The notes below the pieces were generated by a model. The model was not told where the DNA came from. It worked only from the letters and a program-made list of their open reading frames with translations, and did not search any database. The translations under genes and the position numbers were made by a program. From NCBI GenBank assembly GCA_020881915.1, contig JAJFPB010000002.1:3286001-3350000 (forward strand): DNA of 64,000 nt. The letters run 5' to 3'. This document shows, one piece after another, positions 1-12,004 of this stretch. Source of the DNA: Paramyrothecium sp. XJ0827 (taxonomy: Eukaryota > Ascomycota > Sordariomycetes > Hypocreales > Stachybotryaceae). Numbering within the stretch: the first letter of the stretch is position 1; every line of letters begins with the position of its first letter.

Positions 1-1533
1 TAGCCGGTGAGTCTGCCTTTCAGCGAGGCCCAAGGGAGCAGTGCACTTACGCCGGGATCAGGTTAATTGGTGTCTACTCGAAGCTGAAGGCCGTAGGCGC
101 CGCCACCAACAATGAGGAGGAGCAGCGGGAGCTGGTCGAGCAGTCTAAGGGACTGGTCATGGATATCTGCAACGACCACACCTTTGCCGCAGAGACATTC
201 GTTCGAGATCCCACGTTGAGAGCGTCGCTCATCGAAAAGATCAAGTCCGAGTGCCACGAGCTCGTTGAATACGTCGTGGCCGCCAAACGGTTCCACCTCG
301 AGATCAACGCCAGATCCAAGGACCGCGTCATCAGCTTTGGCGAGAAGCTCAGCTGTCTGTTCATGACCACGCTACTACAGGATACGGTATGCATGCCTTG
401 CCAGGCCCATCGTTGCTTCCCCTTTCAAAAACTGACAATCCATTCGCAGGGTGTCGACGCCGAGTATGTTGATTTATGTGACGCACTCCACTGCGACTCG
501 CCTGGTGGACAGTTGGATGCGAATTTCTACAAGGCTACCGCGGCCGCTTTCGCCAGCAAAATCGCAGCATGCGAGCACCGTGTTCCCGTCGTTACCGGTT
601 TCTTCGGCAATGTACCTGGCAGCTTGATTGACGGCGACATTGGCCGTGGCTACACCGACTTGTGCGCGGCTCTCTGCGCCGTCGGGCTAGGCGCCGAGGA
701 GCTCCAGGTTTGGAAGGAAGTGGACGGCATCTTCACGGCGGATCCCTCCAAGGTTCCCACGGCGAGGCTCTTGACGACCATCACGCCTTCGGAAGCTGCC
801 GAGTTGACCTTTTACGGCTCGGAAGTGATCCACCACCTCACCATGGACCAGGTTATCCGCGCACAGCCGCCGATCCCGATCCGCATAAAGAACGTCAAGA
901 ACCCCCGTGGAAACGGCACCATTGTGCTGCCTGACCCCGGCATGTCCGCCGGGCGCCAACTACACCGCACTCGCCCGTCGCAAACCCACCTCGACAGGTT
1001 GACTGGCAAGCCCAAACGGCCCACTGCCGTCACCATCAAGGACCACATCACCGTCATCAACGTGCACTCGAACAAGCGCTCCATCTCGCACGGCTTCTTC
1101 GCCAGGGTCTTCTCCATCCTCGACCGGCATTCCATCTCGGTCGACCTCATCTCCACCAGTGAGGTCCACGTGTCTCTCGCCATACACTCGGGCAGCGCCG
1201 AGATTGACGCCTTCATGAAGGCCAGGGACGAGCTTGCCGAGTGCGGCGACGTCAGCGTCCTGGCCGACATGGCCATCCTGAGCTTGGTCGGTGCCGACAT
1301 GAAGAACATGATTGGTGTCGCTGGGTTGATGTTCTCGACGCTCGGTGAGCACAATGTCAATATTGAAATGATCTCGCAAGGTATGTTCTACACGGTCGCG
1401 CGTTGAGACTATTCTTGCTCATTGGATAATTATAGGTGCCAGTGAGATCAACATCTCTTGTGTCATTGACGCTAAAGACGCGACTCGGGCTATGAACGTA
1501 CTACACACCCATCTATTCACGTTCTTGGAATAA
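1..1533 (+). CDS. HOM3: Aspartate kinase (aspartokinase), 5'-truncated by the window edge
   Basis: Phosphorylates L-aspartate, the first step of threonine, methionine and isoleucine synthesis (cytosol). Visible exons are 1-6, 62-386, 450-1380 and 1436-1533 (TAA), giving 452 C-terminal residues. By comparison with fungal aspartokinases of roughly 525 residues, about 70 N-terminal residues lie outside the window. Seen directly: the kinase-core segment GRGYTDLCAAL near 655, WKEVDGIFTADP near 713, and two C-terminal ACT repeats. The first ACT starts at about TAVTIKDHITVINV (1023); the second runs into ASEINISCVIDA across the last intron. ACT domains in this family bind threonine for feedback inhibition. 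Introns are 7-61, 387-449 and 1381-1435. The 63-bp second intron is a multiple of three with no stop, so an unspliced reading stays open. The joint AGC-CG|G across the first intron restores the usual SRLIGVYSKL segment. Family assignment is firm. Confidence 0.95.
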
Positions 1534-2124
1534 CGAAGAATTTTGTTTCAACTCATGGACGCTGCTGCGTTAGCCGGTCTGGTATCTTGCCTCACGCACT
1601 AGGCATGAATGAAAAGGTTGAGGTGACCAAAAGAGATGGGATGGAATTGCATGTTTGGGTCACATTTTGCGGTACATTGGTGGGCGTTTGAGATTTCATA
1701 TCCAAAAAATGATTTGGCAACCATTTGTAAATAGTTTATGACCGGGCCATTTCAGAGCATAAATAGACTGGACTTGATCCCTAGGACTGTTATTGATTTG
1801 TGGATGTTGTTCCTCTGCTAAAGCCGTTTGCGTTTGTGGCATAAAGCTTGCGATCCGCCCGGAGCTGCAGGGTAGCTCGGCAGCTTACCGCATCCTCTAC
1901 CCCTGGCTTTTAGGAGGGACACTTACAACGTCACTGAGGAGCTCTCCGCATGCTTGCCGTTTCAGCATCCGCCTTGTCGAACTGAACACCTGCTAAGCTA
2001 CCCCGTCCTGGCAAGGCCAACAATGCATCAGCTACGCACGCAACTGGTCTGAAGCTGCCAGAGAGAAGGCATTTGCGTCTGAGACCTCTAGAACAAGCGA
2101 ATTGCGTATCCCCCGACAACCAGC
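1534..2124. promoter_or_regulatory. Intergenic: 3' end of aspartate kinase and promoter of the F-box gene
   Basis: About 590 bases between two tandem plus-strand genes. I see no coding frame with family features and no repeat. It must hold the aspartate kinase 3' UTR and the Rcy1-like promoter; no specific site is claimed. Confidence 0.5.
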
Positions 2125-4908
2125 ATGTACAAATCCAAGGCGGGTGCTGCCCATCGGGGGAGCAGCATCCTCAGCGCCCTGAAGGCGACAGAGATGCTTG
2201 ACGCTCGATCCAATCTGCCGGCCGGTAAGCTGTGCCGCTAGCATCAACTCAAGTGCACGAGAATTGACCGCTTGCTTGTAGAGATTCTCGTTGCGATCCT
2301 CGACTACCTACCAATTGCCGACCAGATGCGTTTCGCGCGGGCATCACGTCGCATGCAGGAAATGGTCTACGATGACACACGATGGGTATCACGGCTACGA
2401 AGCATGGAGTGCTGGAACGAACGCGAGGCGCGGCAACGCTTCGAGGACTTCGTGCGGCGGAGACGAGAAGCTGCAGAGCGAGCAAAGAGCACCTCGCTCC
2501 AGGCCAACGGTGCCGCCCCGAAGCCAACCACAACAACACTATTCGATGCCTCGGTCGAGGAAAAGAAACAGCAGAAGGCAAATTTGGAAATGCAAGACGG
2601 TTTCGAGACGATGGCGATAGGCGCACCCGCGCGAGACCCCCAGCAAGATCCGACAGCTTACCTAGACGTGTTCAAGCAAGTAAGAAGTATCAGAGGGGGT
2701 GCAAGACAGGAGTACGGCAAGATATACGGTGCATTGGCGCCATTCTACTTTGATGTGGTCAAGGCGAGAAGCCATGCGGATCCCATTATCTTCCAGGCAT
2801 TCCGCGACCCAGAGACACAGGCACAGATGCTGGCCAATCTGCTACGCTTCTCAAAGAGCGACTGGTCGGAGGGCTGCGGGCCACGCACTGACAAGCTCAA
2901 GTCCATGATCAGCATCTTCGAGGGCGCCGTGCTTCGGGAGTTTGAGCAGGGCTACGAATTCTGGGATGTGGACGGCCGGATGAAGCGTTACGCCCATGTC
3001 TTGCATTCGCTGAACGGGGCGAAGACCGGCATCGACCTTTTCGTGCACAAACATCCTATTTTTGACGATCGTCAACTTACACTCAACCCTATGGACTGCC
3101 TGAACCAAGGCACTGTGGACGGGATTTCTCTGGAGCCATCCCGGTTGTTCTTTGAGATACTGCTGGCAAAAGTCAACGACCAGTCTGATGTAATCGAGCG
3201 AATATTCCCAGAGCCAGTCGACGTTTTCTGGGCTCTACTGGATAGGGTAAGGGAAGACATCATCACAGAGTATACTACTCCTCTGTTTGATGAAGCCCAC
3301 GAACGAAGTATTGCCTCGTATCTCAAAGCTGTATCCGGAATATTTGAACAGACATATTTATTCTTCCAATCGATAAAGCCTCCCAGCGGATTTGATGGAG
3401 ATCTTGAAGAGAAAGCAAAGGAGTTTACATTGCGCGTCTTTGAGCCTCATTTCGACCTCTACACGCAGGAGGAGCTTGACTTTTTCACGAAGCAAGCCGA
3501 CACAGAGGTGGCGGACTGGGACCGAAAGCTGTCTGAGCAGGACTCATCACTGGAATCCTTTTACATGTCCAACATCAACCGCTCTGCAGACAAGAAGGAC
3601 TTCTTGAGCTCCTTCAAGAAGGTGATTATGATGCCAGTCACCGTCCTCCCGAGCTTTCCCATGGGCTCACCATTCGGGACGTCGAAACCGGCAGCACCAG
3701 GCGCCACCGCTCCTACAAGCAGCCTGACGCCGCAGCCCTCCCGGCCTGCGACCCCAGGCCTGTCGACATTGGATGGCAAACACAGTCCATTGCCAGAAAA
3801 GGCCCCGACGGATGAGCTGGCAGCCAAGGCAGCTCTGATGACATCAAAGCTGGAAGGAATCAAGTCGTTGTTCAGCATCGAAGTTGCACTGAAGCTAGTG
3901 CACGCTGCAAAGGCCAGCCTTGGGAGGATGTCGCCCTTTATTAGACTTGGTGGACAGACGGGTGAGGAGGCGAGGGAGCAGTGTGCGAACATATTCGTAG
4001 TCCTACTCCGTATACTGGGCCAGAAGCACGTCAAGACTGGGTTTGACATGGCTGTGGCGCACTTATCACACTATAACCCCCGCGAAGTCAGCGATCATAA
4101 CCAGTCTGGAGTTGCACCCCTCGTCACTTTCATCGAACTGGTCAACGTTGGAGACCTCATCAGCCAGATGATTGACGTCTTCTACGAGCAGCAGCTGTCG
4201 ACACCAAAAATTGCGGACAAAAACGACTTCTTGGATCCTGCCGGCTTGGCCAAGAAGAAGTTTGAGCAGATGCTCGACGAGAGCGTGGCCGCCGGCCTGA
4301 ACAAGGGCATCGACGTGCTCATGGACGAGGTCGAGTACCTCCACGGCACGACGCAGAGCCCGACGGACTACAACCCGCCCGCCGCGGGCGCGACCCCGGA
4401 CAAGAGGGCCAGCGTCCTCGGCGGCCCTGCCTCCGCCGAGATGGACATTGGCCCGACGGAAACGGCCAAGCGCATCGTCGACCTCGTGTCGTCGCACACG
4501 CGCATGCTCGTCGGCACGACGGACAAGTCGATGCTCGACGTCTTCAACGGCGAGGTCGGCTTGCGCCTCTTCACCGCCATCTGCAAGCACCTCAAGCGGC
4601 AGCGCGTCAGCACCGACGGCGCCATCAAGCTCATCGCCGACATGAACCTCTACTCGGACTACGTCCGCACGCTCCGCAACAACGACCTCCTCCCCTACTT
4701 CCGCGCCCTGCGCGAGCTCAGCCAGATCTACCTCATCGACCCGGCCCACGCCAAGGAGATGGCCACCGTCATCGCCGACGGGGACCGCTTCGCCGGCGTC
4801 TTCCGCGCCGAGGAGGTCTACGAGTACGCCCAGCGCCGGGCGGACTGGTACCAGGTCAAGACGCGCGTGGAGCGGGCCATGTACGGGCTCGAGTGCGTCG
4901 TCATGTGA
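2125..4908 (+). CDS. RCY1: F-box protein with Sec10-like region, recyclin (Rcy1-type) with CaaX end
   Basis: Recyclins couple an SCF-type F-box to an exocyst Sec10-like body and act in endocytic recycling and polarised secretion. Exons are 2125-2224 and 2282-4908, 908 residues. The short first exon (MYKSKAGAAHRG...) was chosen because joining it across intron 2225-2281 gives a complete F-box, LPAEILVAILDYLPIADQMRF, at about residues 31-52. A charged linker follows, then a long helical region through about residue 900 with a low-complexity Pro/Ser/Thr stretch near residues 485-530. The protein ends in CVVM, a CaaX farnesylation/geranylgeranylation motif, as expected for yeast Rcy1, whose membrane targeting needs its CaaX box. 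GC content rises in the 3' third. The ubiquitin-ligase role is inferred from the F-box. Confidence 0.9.
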
Positions 4909-5294
4909 AAACGACTCGCGATGGAGAGAGGGAAGGGGTATTTTATATAGTGATGAAAAAGATGGGAGTCTTGATGGTTTGTGGGCTTCTGCACCATATG
5001 GATATATTACGAAGTGAATGAGAACAATGGGCGGGTATATCTTTAATACATATTATCCTTATCTCACGGTTACACTTCTTCGTCTTGGCCCAGTGACAAT
5101 AACGACTGAGCTCATGGATCGTGTCGCATTCTTGTCTTATTCTGAATTTTGAAAACAGAGGCCCCTGCTGACTCCGTGGTCCTTACGACGCCAAAAAACG
5201 CCCTTCCCTAATCTATATGCTCCAGAAATGCCATTTTGCTACAAGTTCCAAGTTCCAAACCCCGAAATCCGACGACAGGGCCGTAAAAGGCCCC
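4909..5294. terminator. Convergent intergenic region (Rcy1-like / CDK7)
   Basis: About 390 AT-richer bases between two genes that point at each other, holding both 3' UTRs. No coding frame or repeat is supported. Polyadenylation sites are expected here but cannot be placed from sequence alone. Confidence 0.4.
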
Positions 5295-6659
5295 TTACAT
5301 CCTCTGGCCAAAGTCGAGCTTGCGGGCGACCTTGGCGCCCCTGTCGGTCCTCTCGTCCTCCGTCTGGCCGGGGCGGCGCTTGAGGTCGGCGATCATCTTC
5401 TCCTCGCCGCCGCCCTTGCGGGGGAGGTCCTGCTTGCGGGTGGGCTTGGGGTCCGAGTGCCACCAGCGGTGGCGGAGCATGTCGCGGGCGGTGATGCGCT
5501 TCTTGGGGTTGAGGGTGAGCGTCTTGATGAGCAGGTCGACGCCGTCGGTGCCGACGGTGCCGAAGCGCATCTCGAACCAGTCCTTGCCGCGGACGGGGTG
5601 CTGGCCGGGGACGGTGTACTCGGGGAGCTTGGTGACGCCGGGCCAGTTGTCGTCGGTGGGGGTGCCGATGGCCTCGCAGATCATCTTGACCTGGTCCAGC
5701 TCGTTGTTGCCCGGCATGTAGGGGGCGCGGAGGATGAGCTCGGCGAAGACGGTGCCGACGGACCAGACGTCGACGGCGCCGCTGTAGTGCTTGGCGCCGA
5801 AGAGCAGCTCGGGCGGGCGGTACCAGCGGGTGATGACGTTGGACGTCATGTTCTGGTGGGGGTCGGCGAAGCTGCGGGCCAGACCGAAATCGGCCAGCTT
5901 GACCTCGCCGTCGGCCGAGATGAGCAAGTTGTTGGGCTTGATGTCGCGGTGCAGGACGAAGCTCTCGTGGCAGAACCAGACGGCGCGGGTGAGCATGCCC
6001 ATCCAGGCCTTGATGTCGGCGGCGCCGTAGCGCACGTTGTCGGTGTCGCGGATGAGCATCTCGAGGTCGCCGAGGGGCAGGTACTCGAGCACGAGGTTGA
6101 GATTCTGGTCCTTGGAGGAGAAGACGCTGAGCAGGGAGATGATGTTGGGGTGCCGCAGCTCCTGGAGGTGCTTCAGCTCGCGCACGGCGTCGGGCGCCAT
6201 GCCCTCGGTGTACTCCTTCTGCACCTTGATCTTCTTGATGGCGACCAGCGTCGACGGCTTGGAGCGCAGGTGGCCCAGGAACACGATGGCGTAGGTACCC
6301 TCGCCGAGCTTCTTGCCTGTCGAGAGAGAGAGACGGAAGGTTTAGCACGAGAAGAGCCCTTGGCTTTGCGGTAGCATTTGGCGGCCGCGCCAAGATGACG
6401 ACGACAACACAGAAAGAGAGGGAAAAAAAGCTCGAGACTAACCTTTGACATATTTACGCTTTTCCTCGTCGTTCATCTGCTCCGCCAGGTCTGCAGTAGC
6501 GGGAAGCGCGGCGAGGTTCGCGGCGGAGGAGGGGACGGGTTTCGGGGTGCCATTGGACGAGGCCTGGCCCGACGAGACGAGCGTCTTGAGGGGCGAGGAT
6601 ATGGGCTTCGGGTGCTGCAGCGACTCAACCGTGTGAGTGACCACCGGCGAGACTGCCAT
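5295..6659 (-). CDS. KIN28: Cyclin-dependent kinase of CDK7/Kin28/Mcs6 type (TFIIH kinase)
   Basis: Expected to be the TFIIH kinase that phosphorylates the RNA polymerase II C-terminal domain and, in many eukaryotes, activates other CDKs. Exons are complement of 5295-6316 and 6443-6659, 412 residues. The Gly-rich loop GEGTYAIVFLG (77-87) is completed only by joining the exons. Catalytic residues are Lys100 (AIKK), HRD 195-197 and DFG 215-217. The T-loop reads SNVITRWYRPPELLFG with the activating Thr at 235; CDK7 orthologues share the TRWYR and ELLFG pattern. It is longer than yeast Kin28 (306 residues) or human CDK7 (346) because of a Ser/Pro-rich N-terminal arm of about 69 residues and a basic tail. 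The start is the first ATG that yields MAVSPV; an upstream in-frame ATG at 6740 would add 27 residues. CDK7 is preferred over CDK9/CDK2 by the EYTEGMAPDAVRELKHLQEL helix and the LLFG end of the T-loop. Confidence 0.92.
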
Positions 6660-7775
6660 TGTGTCGCGAACGAAGGAGGGGGGGGAGGTGCCTTGATCGG
6701 GTCGCTTGTTCTCAGAGGGTGGCAGAGGAACGAGACGCAACGGGGAGGTTGGATGGGATTTGCTTTTGCGTACACGTGCTTCGTGTCGAGGGGTGCGGCG
6801 TCGCTTTGTCGTTTACCTCATGAAGGCCACTCGTGGACCGATTTGCGCGTTCTAGATTCAGCGATTGAAGTTTGTGGGAGCCTTCGTCCTGGCAAGTCGG
6901 GGGGAGGGTATGCGGTTGATGCATCGAGAACAAACCCGAGCACATGCAATCCGCCTTAACCTCGTGCACCGCCAACCTTATCTTATCAGCGGCCGCCGCC
7001 CGCCAACCTACAAGGTTGCCCGAACCACCAACCTTCTAAGCCAGCCTTCTACATGAGAGCTGTTCCAATGCAAAGCACCACGTGAAAACAAGGGACACTG
7101 ACTGAGCTATTCGATTCGCAAGCTTCATGGAATTGAGTTCAGACACAAGCTCGAAACGTAAGCATCGAGCTAAGGAAAAGCTCACTTCAGCAGCACATCC
7201 AAAGTCTGTCGCGTGTCCTTGGCGTGGAACTGCACGTACGTCTTTTTCGTGTCTAGACGCGAATCTGTTATTCAAAGACCCTGGAGTTCAGACCATCTAT
7301 AAGCATTGAGTGTGTTAGCCAATATGCGCCATATAGCTGCAAAGCTACGGACCGCTGAACTCAGGGAGCAAGCGTCCCGCCAGGCGCTCGGCCTCCAGCA
7401 TCGTGCCGTAGTCGAAGCCTATATCTGATGCCGTGGATGATCGTGGCCGGACACTGGCTGGCAAGTGCTGGGGCTCGCATATGAACCGCATCATGGATCG
7501 GTCGAAGCCTCCTCGATACAGTTTCCAAGAGCATGAGCTGTCTAGGCGAGCGCGAAGCTTGAGGTTGTTCCAGCAGTAGCGCTTCCGAGGGCAACGCGGC
7601 AATGGCTTGCTCGACCCGTCCGTGATAGCTACTTAATAGGGGCCTCGTTCCTGACATTCGAGCTTGTGTTCCTCACCCCGTTCTTCCCTTCTCTCACAAC
7701 AACAAGAAGCTTCTCTTGTCCATCTTCTCAGGGATTTCCTTTTGCCCTCGTCCACTCGTTGTAACCCCAGCCGCC
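6660..7775. promoter_or_regulatory. Divergent intergenic region (CDK7 / secreted protein)
   Basis: About 1.1 kb between divergent genes. Small open frames here (for example 7361-7657 minus) lack a family match, good start context or splice logic, so none is called. The last 100 bases before 7776 are pyrimidine-rich, as usual upstream of strongly expressed fungal genes. Confidence 0.45.
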
Positions 7776-8840
7776 ATGAAGCTGTCGCTCGCCCTCGCCG
7801 CGCTCTGCGCCATCCCCGCCATCGCGTCCATCGACTACAACGAGGCCGACCGCAAGGAGTTCACCGAGACGGTCTACTTCGAGGAGGAGTCGGTCGGCGA
7901 CCACCGCCGCCCCAAGCCTCACCACCCCCACGCGCCTCACAAGCCCGACCACTACGACGGCTGGGGCCATCCCGAGAAGCCCAAGGGCAAGGAGCACCAC
8001 AAGCCCGAGGACAAGGAGCACCACAAGAAGCCCGAGAAGCACGGCAAGGAGAAGCTGACCGACAAGGAGGTCTGCCACAAGCTCAAGAGCTTTGCCCACC
8101 AGGCCGACAAGATCTACGACAAGGTCAAGGCTCTCAAGTGCGGCAAGGACTACAACCGCTGCTGGCTGGTATGAGCCACCGCCTTCACCAATCTGTTTCT
8201 TTGTACTTTGAGGAGAACTGAAAGCTGACATGTCTGTGTTGGTGTAGCCAATCAAGAAGGAGATCTACGAGCTCGAGTTCGACCTCGACTTCTTCGACAT
8301 TGCCATTGACAAGTCCGGCATCAACAAGTGCTGGTCTGCCCGGCAGGAGGGCGAGATTGCTTGCTGCTACAAGACCGTAAGTCCGGACGACGCGAGGTCT
8401 ACTCGAGGTATTGCAAGGAACGCTTGACACTGACAATGCCCAGTACGCCAACGCTATCATCCGCCTCTTGAAGCTCATCAACGAGAAGAGCAAGCACCTC
8501 GAGGGCGAGGCCGACAAGTACATCCTTACCGCCATCAACAGCATCAAGGCTGCCGACTACGTGAGTGCCCCTCTCCTCTTTTCTTTCTTTCTTGCGCGTG
8601 CCGTACGCCTCTTTTACTTCGACATTGGCCCGTGTGAGGCTGACCAATGATTTCCATTAGACCTTCGTGTACGAGCTTGTCCGCCGCATCCAGTCTGAGG
8701 AGTACGCCAAGGAGATCATGAAGAAGCAGGGCGCCAAGGACGGCAGCACCCACGGCAGCATCCGCGAGGCCTTTGCTCTCTTCGTGTCCACCCCCTACAT
8801 CACCGGGGACGACTTCAAGGGCAAGGGCAAGGAGGAGTAA
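7776..8840 (+). CDS. Secreted His/Lys-rich six-cysteine protein of unknown function
   Basis: I do not recognise this gene. Four exons (7776-8168, 8248-8376, 8444-8560, 8661-8840) give 272 residues; all three introns are phase 0. The N-terminus is a clear signal peptide (MKLSLALAALCAIPAIAS, cleavage about 18/19). Residues 43-93 form a His/Lys/Pro-rich low-complexity stretch with HH pairs and repeated KEHHK units, a plausible metal-binding or poly-anion-binding arm. The rest looks helical, with cysteines at 100, 122, 129, 159, 170 and 171, an even number fitting three disulfides. No transmembrane segment or GPI-type hydrophobic tail follows. It may be an effector-like or cell-wall-associated secreted protein; that is inference from composition only. 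The first exon read through the donor stops at once (GTATGA), supporting splicing there. Confidence 0.8.
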
Positions 8841-10310
8841 AAGACTCAGCGTAGCAGCTCTCAGAAAGGCCCGACTCCCCTGTCGACCGATGGTTGGGGG
8901 CAAGGTATTTGGTGTGGCCCAGACCAAGACGTTAATTCAGGGTCGACAGCATCCCTGAATGGGTTTGTCCATCGCGGGGGAAAAATAACCATGAGATAGT
9001 TGGGTAATGCTCATCTTAGATATAAATTGAAAAATCGTTGTCTTTGGTAATACGAACTCCATACTTACTCGTGGCTGTCTGTCTGCGCCCTTGACCCCTG
9101 TGCTGCTTGGCACGGAGCCCACGGCGGAAAGGCAGGCAAGCCACCACGATACCCGGATTAAGGTTAATCGTGTCCCAGGGCACCGGGGACCAAACCTTTC
9201 CTAGAGCATGTGGCCCCAATGCGCTCGAAATGGTGGGTGGGGGATTGAGAGTCGCTGTATATTTACTGGCCATGTTGTAATAACAACAATGGAATTTTTA
9301 AAATCGAGTAATCGTCCGCGTGAGCGTTCAGACCCCCCGTTGGCAAATGCTCGCGTCGTGGCCCCCGGCGCAGCAAAGCTGGTACTTGCAGTCAGAAAAT
9401 TGTCAGCGGACTTGGCTGGTGGTGCAATTGGTCAGCGGCTCAGCGCAGCACAAGCGTTCCATCAGACAGGCCTATGACGACATCAGGTACCACTCATTTA
9501 CCGGGGATAGGACTTGTGCGACCCCTACGTCATCCCGCTGGTTTTCCCCCAATTCCACTCCCGCACCGCACCGCACCCACCCGCGCGCCCGAACAACAAA
9601 ACGAACGAGGCTATACTGTAGAGTCATGGCTCTCGGTCCTCTCGTCTTATTCCCACCAGGGGGCCCCCAACACGTCACTACGCAGCACTTGCGCTGCCGT
9701 CGAGTTCCCAGTTTCCCATTTTTTTCTCTTCACAAAGTTTAAAAAAAAAAAGAAAAAATTGCTTGCCTGGAAAAAATTGTAGTCCGGAAAAGTACCGAGT
9801 CTCATCATCTTTTTTCCCTTTCGTTTCCAGTGCCAGGCCCACTTCTCTCACCCCTGCGTGCTTCCCTTTTGCTTGGCTTTTTTTTTATCAGCCGGGGGGC
9901 TTGGGTTTCCCGCCCTTTCGGTCTCCAGTTGCCCGGAGCCAAGCGTAGGGGACCTCCGCTACCTCCGGGGGTGTTTTATCATTGATGATGTGATGTATAG
10001 ACCAAGGCGAACCCACTTAGTTTATTCCCTGCTACCACCCGCCCTGCTCTTCTGTATTTGAACTTGCCTGTCCCTTTATTTCTTCATTTCGATTCCGCTT
10101 AATAGATATACACTTTTCTTTTCCCCTTCTCGCCCCTGTCTAGATTTCTTTGTGTCCCCCTCGACCGTGCCACGTGCGGGTAGTTGGTGCCGCTGTTCAC
10201 TTAGATCTGGCTTGGCATTAGAAACGACAACAGACGTAGACAAGGCAGCGCTGCCCTTCACGATCCTCATTCTCAAAACCGCTTTCACACACAAACCGCA
10301 ACCGGTAGCC
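8841..10310. promoter_or_regulatory. Intergenic leader region upstream of the Frag1/Sfk1-type gene
   Basis: About 1.5 kb. It contains an A-run near 9740-9757, a T-run near 9882-9890 and C/T-rich stretches, consistent with a long promoter and 5' UTR of the following plus-strand gene. Small frames such as 9320-9742 are compositional and not called. Confidence 0.4.
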
Positions 10311-11323
10311 ATGGCTCTAAGAGGCTTGATATCATACTGGGTAAGAAGAAGCTCCAGCGACTCAACAGAGCACAAAGAAAAAGAGAAAAAAAAAGAAGAG
10401 GAAAAACAGCTAACCACGAATCGCCTCACCCAGTGGCTCCCAGTCATCTCGGGCCTCGTCTGGCTCGGCATGCTCCTGGGCATGCTCCTCGACTGGATCA
10501 TCCACGAGGACCGCGCGCGCTACCCGTCCATGAGCGAGAACCAGTCCATCGCCTACATCAGCGACATTGGCGCCCAGGACCTCAAGCCGCTCTTCATCGC
10601 CGGCTGCTGCGTCACCACCGTCTTCCTCGACCTGTCCTTCGTCGCCGAGCGCTGGCTCCGCCACAACGGCCGCCTCGTCCCCAACGGCTCCGTCGGCCAG
10701 AAGGTCCTCGCCTTCCTGACCATCGTCTTCGCCGTCGTCGGCACCGCCGGCCTGATCCTGCTGTCCGTCTTCGACACCCTCCACCACGACAGGCTGCACG
10801 ACATCTTCTTGCTGCTCTTCATTGCCGGCTACCTGCTGTCCGCCATCTTCATCTGCTGGGAGTATCAACGTCTCGGCATCGGTACGTCATGCGTCCCCCT
10901 CCCTCCTCCTTCTTCTCATCACCGGTTGGTGGTTGTTCCCAATCAATCGCTAACAATGAACCCCCTGGTCCAGCCCACCGCGAGCACCGCATTCTCCGCA
11001 TCTCCTTCTGGGTCAAGCTCACCTTCATCCTCGTTGAGTTCGCTCTCGCCGTCGCCTTCGCCGCCACCAGCTTCACCAAGAACTACAACATCGCCGCCGT
11101 GCTTGAGTGGGTCGTCGCCCTCATCTTCACCCTCTACATCATCTCCTTCATCATCGACCTGTACCCGGCCGTCCGCACCAGGGCTCCCGATGCCCGCTTC
11201 CGCAAACCCATCGTTGGCGATATGGAGGAGGCCAACGGCGGCTACCAAGGCTACGGCAACGGCTCCTCCCATTACACACAGGAAGCTCCCCAGAGAAACT
11301 ACGCTCACGCTAGCAACTTTTAA
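10311..11323 (+). CDS. Frag1/DRAM/Sfk1-family multispanning membrane protein
   Basis: Members of this family (yeast Sfk1, animal DRAM/FRAG1) are plasma-membrane or endolysosomal proteins linked to lipid organisation and PI4-kinase or autophagy. Exons are 10311-10340, 10434-10881 and 10974-11323, 275 residues. About six hydrophobic segments are visible: WLPVISGLVWLGMLLGMLL, LFIAGCCVTTVFLDLSFV, LAFLTIVFAVVGTAGLILLS, IFLLLFIAGYLLSAIFICW, VKLTFILVEFALAVAFAA and VVALIFTLYIISFIIDLYP. A polar tail follows. I treat 10341-10433 as an intron (GTAAGA donor, GCTAACC branch, CACCCAG acceptor) because it otherwise inserts a Lys/Glu-rich segment of 31 residues before the first membrane helix. It is a multiple of three without stops, so an unspliced form would stay in frame. 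Intron 10882-10973 is phase 1. Confidence 0.85.
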
Positions 11324-12004
11324 ACCTTGCTGACCGAGACATGGATTTACGCATTGGAACGCACAAATTTTATAATCTCCCTCTTTTTCTTTCCCTCTTC
11401 GCTTGGAGTTAATACGGCGACGGCATGAATTCATTTGACGGCTCCCAGTAAACTGGGTATTGGGATGGTGCTAGGGTCGGTTTCGCTTGATCATGTACAA
11501 ATTTGTCTTGTATATAACCGTTAAATGGTTAGCCTTATCGATATTTCATAGATATCCAAGTCCTCGAGACTTCCAACGTATCTTCATTCTTAATTCAATC
11601 ATCACTCTCATGAAACGCTGAGTAGGACATCGCTAGGACAGACAGATTTCACACCACCAACAGACCGTCGTGATTGAAACTTTTTGCACTTCGTACATTA
11701 TTTATTAACGTCTCATAACATGTTACAAAACAGCTGAAGATGATAACTCAACGTCCGTTTGCCAAACGCATATTCGCGGTAAACTGTACAATTGAAACGC
11801 AACGCAAAGCAGAATCCAAGACCCACAAAATCCATGCTGTCCTACGGCACCCCAACTCCTACTGTATACTTGTCAAACCGTGGTCGAGTCGAAGACGCCA
11901 GTATTTCTGTCCCTATCCATCTGTGGATTGTCCCTCAAACCACAAGGCAGGCCCAACCGTGCTAAACAGAGATGACCCGACACCAAACATGGCGGCCTAG
12001 CGCA
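11324..12004. terminator. Convergent intergenic region (Frag1-type / Eis1)
   Basis: About 680 AT-rich bases between converging genes. No coding frame with family features and no repeat are supported; it holds both 3' UTRs. Confidence 0.4.

Noticed and set aside
4066..4749. 227-codon minus-strand open frame
   Set aside because: Antisense to the GC-rich 3' part of the Rcy1-like gene; composition only.
5217..6374. 385-codon plus-strand open frame
   Set aside because: Antisense shadow of the CDK7-type kinase in GC-rich coding sequence; Val/Gly/Ala/Leu-biased translation without motifs.
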